From positions 930,001 through 994,000 of the forward strand of contig NZ_CP060137.1 in assembly GCF_014235785.1 (NCBI RefSeq): DNA of 64,000 bases, read 5' to 3'. Below are positions 60,759 to 64,000 of this stretch, piece after piece (within the stretch, counting starts at the first letter, position 1; each line of letters opens with the position of its first letter). Made by a program: the position numbers and the translations under genes. This DNA comes from Bacillus sp. PAMC26568 (GTDB taxonomy: Bacteria > Bacillota > Bacilli > Bacillales > Bacillaceae). The notes under the pieces were generated by a model, which had not been told where the DNA came from, did not search any database, and saw only the letters and a program-made list of their open reading frames with translations.

Positions 60759-63173
60759 ATGAGTTTTAAGCATGATAATGTCGAGAAAAAGTGGCAGAAC
60801 TATTGGTTGGAAAATAAAACATTCAAAACAGCGGAGGATGAGGGCAAGCCGAAGTTTTACGCACTTGACATGTTTCCTTATCCGTCAGGAGCAGGTCTTC
60901 ATGTAGGTCACCCTGAAGGTTTCACAGCAACTGACATCTTATCGCGTGTAAAAAGAATGCAAGGCTTCAATGTTCTTCATCCAATGGGCTGGGATGCATT
61001 CGGTCTTCCAGCTGAGCAGTACGCGCTAGACACAGGAAATGATCCAGCTGAATTCACTGCGAAAAATATTGATACATTCCGCCGCCAAATTCAAAGCTTA
61101 GGCTTTTCATATGATTGGGACCGTGAAATTAACACAACAGATCCTGAGTATTATAAATGGACACAATGGATTTTCCTTCAATTATATAAAAAGGGATTGG
61201 CGTACATTGATGAGGTTGCTGTCAATTGGTGTCCTGCACTTGGAACTGTTTTGGCCAATGAGGAAATCATTGATGGCAAAAGCGAGCGCGGCGGTCACCC
61301 TGTAGAACGCCGTCCTATGAAACAGTGGATGCTTAAAATTACAGCCTATGCGGACCGGTTAATCGAAGATTTGGAAGAAGTCGACTGGCCTGAGAGCATA
61401 AAAGAAATGCAGAGAAATTGGATTGGACGCTCTGAAGGAGCACATGTTCATTTTGATATTGATGGACATAACAAATCGTTTACTGTTTTCACTACACGTC
61501 CGGATACTCTTTTTGGAGCAACATATGCTGTTTTGGCACCAGAGCATGCTTATGTTTCTGACATTACAACTGCTGACCAAAAGGAAGCTGTTGCAGCATA
61601 TATTGATAAAGTGAAAAGCAAAAGTGATCTTGAGCGAACAGATTTAGCAAAAGAAAAAACAGGTGTATTCACAGGAGCTTTTGCTGTAAATCCAGTAAAC
61701 GGTGAAAAAATGCCGATCTGGATTGCGGATTATGTATTAGTAAGCTACGGAACAGGAGCCATTATGGCCGTTCCAGCTCATGATGAAAGAGATTATGAGT
61801 TTGCAAAAACGTTTGATCTGCCAATTAAAGAAGTAGTCGAGGGCGGAGATGTTGAGAAAGAAGCTTATACTGGTGATGGCTTGCATGTAAACTCCGATTT
61901 CTTGAACGGCTTGAATAAAGAAGACGGAATCAACAACATGATTGCTTGGCTTGAAACCAATCAAAAAGGTGAAAAGAAAATTACGTACCGTCTACGTGAC
62001 TGGTTATTCTCCCGTCAGCGCTACTGGGGTGAGCCGATTCCAATTATTCATTGGGAAGACGGAACAATGTCTGCGGTGCCTGAAGACCAGCTTCCATTAG
62101 CATTGCCTAAAACAACGGAAATCCGGCCATCTGGTACAGGTGAGTCGCCGCTTGCCATTATTGAAGACTGGGTAAACGTTGTAGATCCTGAAACAGGCAA
62201 AAAAGGCAGACGCGAGACGAATACAATGCCGCAATGGGCCGGCAGCTGCTGGTACTACTTGCGCTACATTGATCCGAAGAATTCAGAACACCTTGCTGCA
62301 CCTGAAAAAATTAAACAGTGGCTTCCGGTTGACACGTATATTGGAGGAGCTGAACATGCTGTTCTTCACCTATTGTACGCTCGTTTCTGGCACAAAGTTT
62401 TGTATGATATCGGAATTGTTCATACAAAAGAGCCATTCCAGAAATTATTTAACCAAGGAATGATTCTTGGTGAAAATAATGAGAAAATGAGTAAATCTAA
62501 GGGCAATGTCGTGAATCCGGACGATATCGTAAAAAGTCATGGTGCTGACACATTGCGTCTATACGAAATGTTCATGGGTCCGCTTGAAGCATCAATAGCA
62601 TGGTCTGAAAATGGATTAGACGGAGCACGACGTTTCTTGGATCGAGTGTGGCGTTTATTCGTTGAAGATAATGGAGCTTTAAGTCCGAAAATCACAGACG
62701 AAATGTCTGACACATTAGAGCGCGTCTATCACCAGACTGTTAAAAAAGTGACGGAGGACTACGAAGGACTGCGTTTTAACACAGCCATTTCTCAATTAAT
62801 GGTCTTTATCAATGATGCATACAAAGCCACTGTTCTTCCTAAAACGTACGTTGAAGGATTTGTGAAAATGTTATCTCCTGTTGCACCGCATCTTGCTGAA
62901 GAACTTTGGGAAAAGCTAGGTCATGAAGGCACAATTACTTATGAAACATGGCCAGCTTATGACGAAGGCAAGTTAATTGAAGATGAAATCGAAATTGTCG
63001 TTCAGGTAAACGGCAAAGTAAAAGCTAAATTAAGTGTTCCGAAGGATGCAACCCGTGAAGAAATGCAGGAACTTGCTTTATCAGATGTTGCTGTAAAAGA
63101 ACAAATGGACGGGAAAACGGTCCGCAAAATTATTGCTGTACCTGGCAAGCTTGTCAACATCGTAGCGAATTAA
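60759..63173 (+). CDS. leuS: LeuS, leucyl-tRNA synthetase
   Basis: An 804-residue class I synthetase charging tRNA-Leu. The HIGH motif is [15 protein letters not shown], the editing domain includes [20 protein letters not shown] and [15 protein letters not shown], and the KMSKS motif is [20 protein letters not shown] 60759 follows GAGGAGG; the earlier in-frame start at 60735 lacks a site. Length is normal. It is controlled by the T-box leader upstream. Confidence 0.98.
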   Translation: MSFKHDNVEKKWQNYWLENKTFKTAEDEGKPKFYALDMFPYPSGAGLHVGHPEGFTATDILSRVKRMQGFNVLHPMGWDAFGLPAEQYALDTGNDPAEFTAKNIDTFRRQIQSLGFSYDWDREINTTDPEYYKWTQWIFLQLYKKGLAYIDEVAVNWCPALGTVLANEEIIDGKSERGGHPVERRPMKQWMLKITAYADRLIEDLEEVDWPESIKEMQRNWIGRSEGAHVHFDIDGHNKSFTVFTTRPDTLFGATYAVLAPEHAYVSDITTADQKEAVAAYIDKVKSKSDLERTDLAKEKTGVFTGAFAVNPVNGEKMPIWIADYVLVSYGTGAIMAVPAHDERDYEFAKTFDLPIKEVVEGGDVEKEAYTGDGLHVNSDFLNGLNKEDGINNMIAWLETNQKGEKKITYRLRDWLFSRQRYWGEPIPIIHWEDGTMSAVPEDQLPLALPKTTEIRPSGTGESPLAIIEDWVNVVDPETGKKGRRETNTMPQWAGSCWYYLRYIDPKNSEHLAAPEKIKQWLPVDTYIGGAEHAVLHLLYARFWHKVLYDIGIVHTKEPFQKLFNQGMILGENNEKMSKSKGNVVNPDDIVKSHGADTLRLYEMFMGPLEASIAWSENGLDGARRFLDRVWRLFVEDNGALSPKITDEMSDTLERVYHQTVKKVTEDYEGLRFNTAISQLMVFINDAYKATVLPKTYVEGFVKMLSPVAPHLAEELWEKLGHEGTITYETWPAYDEGKLIEDEIEIVVQVNGKVKAKLSVPKDATREEMQELALSDVAVKEQMDGKTVRKIIAVPGKLVNIVAN

Positions 63174-63177
63174 TTAG

Positions 63178-63300
63178 AAAAGCGGAAGTGCCTTGGTTAG
63201 CTCCGAAAGGCATAAAAGGTTCTGCCGGTGAAGTCCGGTTTTGACTTCATCGGCAGAACCGTGATGACCGAGGAGTTAGGCGCTGGAGCTGGACATGAAA
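63178..63300. repeat. Dispersed GGAATCGCC element, copy 3 (reversed)
   Basis: Starts AAAAGCGGAAGTGCCTTGGTTAGCTCCG right after the leuS stop and ends ACCGAGGAGTTAGGCGCTGGAGCTGG. The middle holds a strong hairpin (GGTTCTGCCGGTGAAGTCCGG/TTGACTTCATCGGCAGAACC). In reverse it matches the AACTCCTCGG and CGGAGCTAA blocks of copies 1 and 2. Confidence 0.65.
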
Positions 63301-63329
63301 TGTGAAATCTTATACCGCATTACTTTAGA

Positions 63330-63362
63330 AAGGCATGCATCCTATAGATGCATGCCCTTTTA
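63330..63362 (+). terminator. Terminator downstream of leuS
   Basis: AAGGCATGCAT-CCTATAG-ATGCATGCCCTTTT perfect 9-bp stem with short T tail. Confidence 0.75.
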
Positions 63363-63462
63363 ATCTGAAAAGCTGAAAATATCACTGCGACTCTCAAACT
63401 GGAACATGGCTCTCTTCCTTTGATATAATGTAGCCATCATACCTTGAAAGGAAGTTATGTTA

Positions 63463-63786
63463 GTGAACGAAATTAAAGAAATTACGACAGATGAATTACA
63501 TAAAAAGCTGCAAAGCGGAGAAAAGCTGAATCTTGTAGATGTGCGTGAAGATGATGAAGTAGAAGCGGGTATGATCCCCGAGGCAAGGCATATTAAGATG
63601 GGAGAAATCCCAGAAAACCTTGATGCCTTTGATAAAGATAAAGAATATATTGTCATTTGCCGTTCTGGCGGAAGAAGCGGAAATGTCTGTGCATACTTGC
63701 AGGACCAAGGGTATAAAGTTCGTAATATGGCCGGCGGCATGCTGGACTGGAATGGAAAAATTAAAAAGAAAAGTGAATTAGCTTAA
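63463..63786 (+). CDS. ytwF: YtwF, single-domain rhodanese
   Basis: A 107-residue rhodanese-like sulfurtransferase. NLVDVREDDEVEAGMIPEARHIKMGEIPE and the active-site loop VICRSGGRSGNV carry the catalytic Cys, followed by NMAGGMLDWNG. GTG 63463 is the likely start because AAAGGAAG is 8 nt upstream; ATG 63457 is too close. It may move sulfur to acceptor proteins. A terminator follows. Confidence 0.9.
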   Translation: MNEIKEITTDELHKKLQSGEKLNLVDVREDDEVEAGMIPEARHIKMGEIPENLDAFDKDKEYIVICRSGGRSGNVCAYLQDQGYKVRNMAGGMLDWNGKIKKKSELA

Positions 63787-63789
63787 CAT

Positions 63790-63825
63790 GAAAATCCCTG
63801 TCTAAAGCAGGGACTTTTTTTCGTT
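63790..63825 (+). terminator. ytwF terminator
   Basis: TCCCTG-TCTAAAG-CAGGGA stem followed by CTTTTTTT. The last 175 bp of the window show no gene. Confidence 0.85.
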
Positions 63826-64000
63826 TATCAAGAAATTGGATAATGAAATAAAGTTAGCTACGTCAGCTTCGGCGCCGGCATTTTTGTTTAATATACCAGA
63901 ATTTATATGCTTGACCCTTGCTTTGACATTTAGGTTGAATAAATTTCAAAAGCGCGTGAATTAAATTAAAAAGGCAGGCGAATTAATTCGAATTAGCTGA

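Overview
The window is a chromosomal segment of a low-GC, spore-forming Bacillaceae bacterium, close to Bacillus/Metabacillus. Strong AGGAGG ribosome binding sites, S-box and T-box leaders, Fur/Zur/MntR-type operators, a sigma-B-like promoter and a gene order parallel to the Bacillus subtilis leuS-men region (ytwF, leuS, yttB, ytrABEF, ytqAB, ytpAB, ytoA, asnB, metK, pckA, ytmAB, ytlACD, ytkD, dps, luxS, ythAB, mntABCD, men, yteA) all support this. No rRNA, tRNA, CRISPR array, prophage or intact insertion sequence was seen.

Layout. 1-1.6 kb: a truncated AIM24-family gene, a small SRPBCC-fold protein and yteA. 1.8-10.6 kb: menaquinone synthesis, with menA divergent from a tightly packed menF-menD-menH-menB-menE-menC operon. 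10.9-14.9 kb: the manganese importer mntABCD behind an MntR-type operator. 15.3-17.7 kb: a cytochrome bd-type oxidase (ythAB), which would use the menaquinol made by the first block. 17.9-28.9 kb: a zinc-starvation island. Five near-identical Zur-type palindromes precede zinc-free ribosomal proteins L31 (rpmE2) and S14 (rpsN2), a His-rich zinc-binding lipoprotein, a YciC/ZagA GTPase (divergent from a beta-carbonic anhydrase) and an unrecognised 118-aa protein. A second His-rich G3E GTPase, FolE2 and the YcgR/YcgQ membrane pair sit in the same block without their own visible box. A Fur box with fbpA-fbpB is embedded in it. 29-38.9 kb: two subtilisin-family proteases, ytzI, dps, ytkD, the ytlACD importer, ytmA and ytmB. 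39.2-45.2 kb: pckA, S-box-metK and asnB. 45.2-52.6 kb: a glycosyltransferase/PAP2 pair, ytoA, the ytpA-ytpB lipid/terpene pair, the tRNA-modification pair ytqA-ytqB and two small proteins. 52.7-57.6 kb: the ytr ABC operon with its GntR repressor, with one YtrC/D-type permease gene instead of two. 58-63.8 kb: yttB, a decayed gene remnant, a DUF4257 protein, T-box-leuS and ytwF.

Intergenic DNA is unusually structured. A foldback, MITE-like element occurs three times (38990, 48067, 50223), with terminal inverted repeats and, in the clearest copy, an 8-bp flanking duplication. A second element with GGAATCGCC/CGGAGCTAA motifs occurs three times (15230, 47266, 63178), and one copy supplies the end of the ytoA reading frame. 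Three unrelated tandem arrays with periods of 20, 52 and 42 bp lie downstream of genes. The most promising leads are the Zur island with its unknown Zur-box gene, an orphan Fur box after mntD, and the two dispersed element families.
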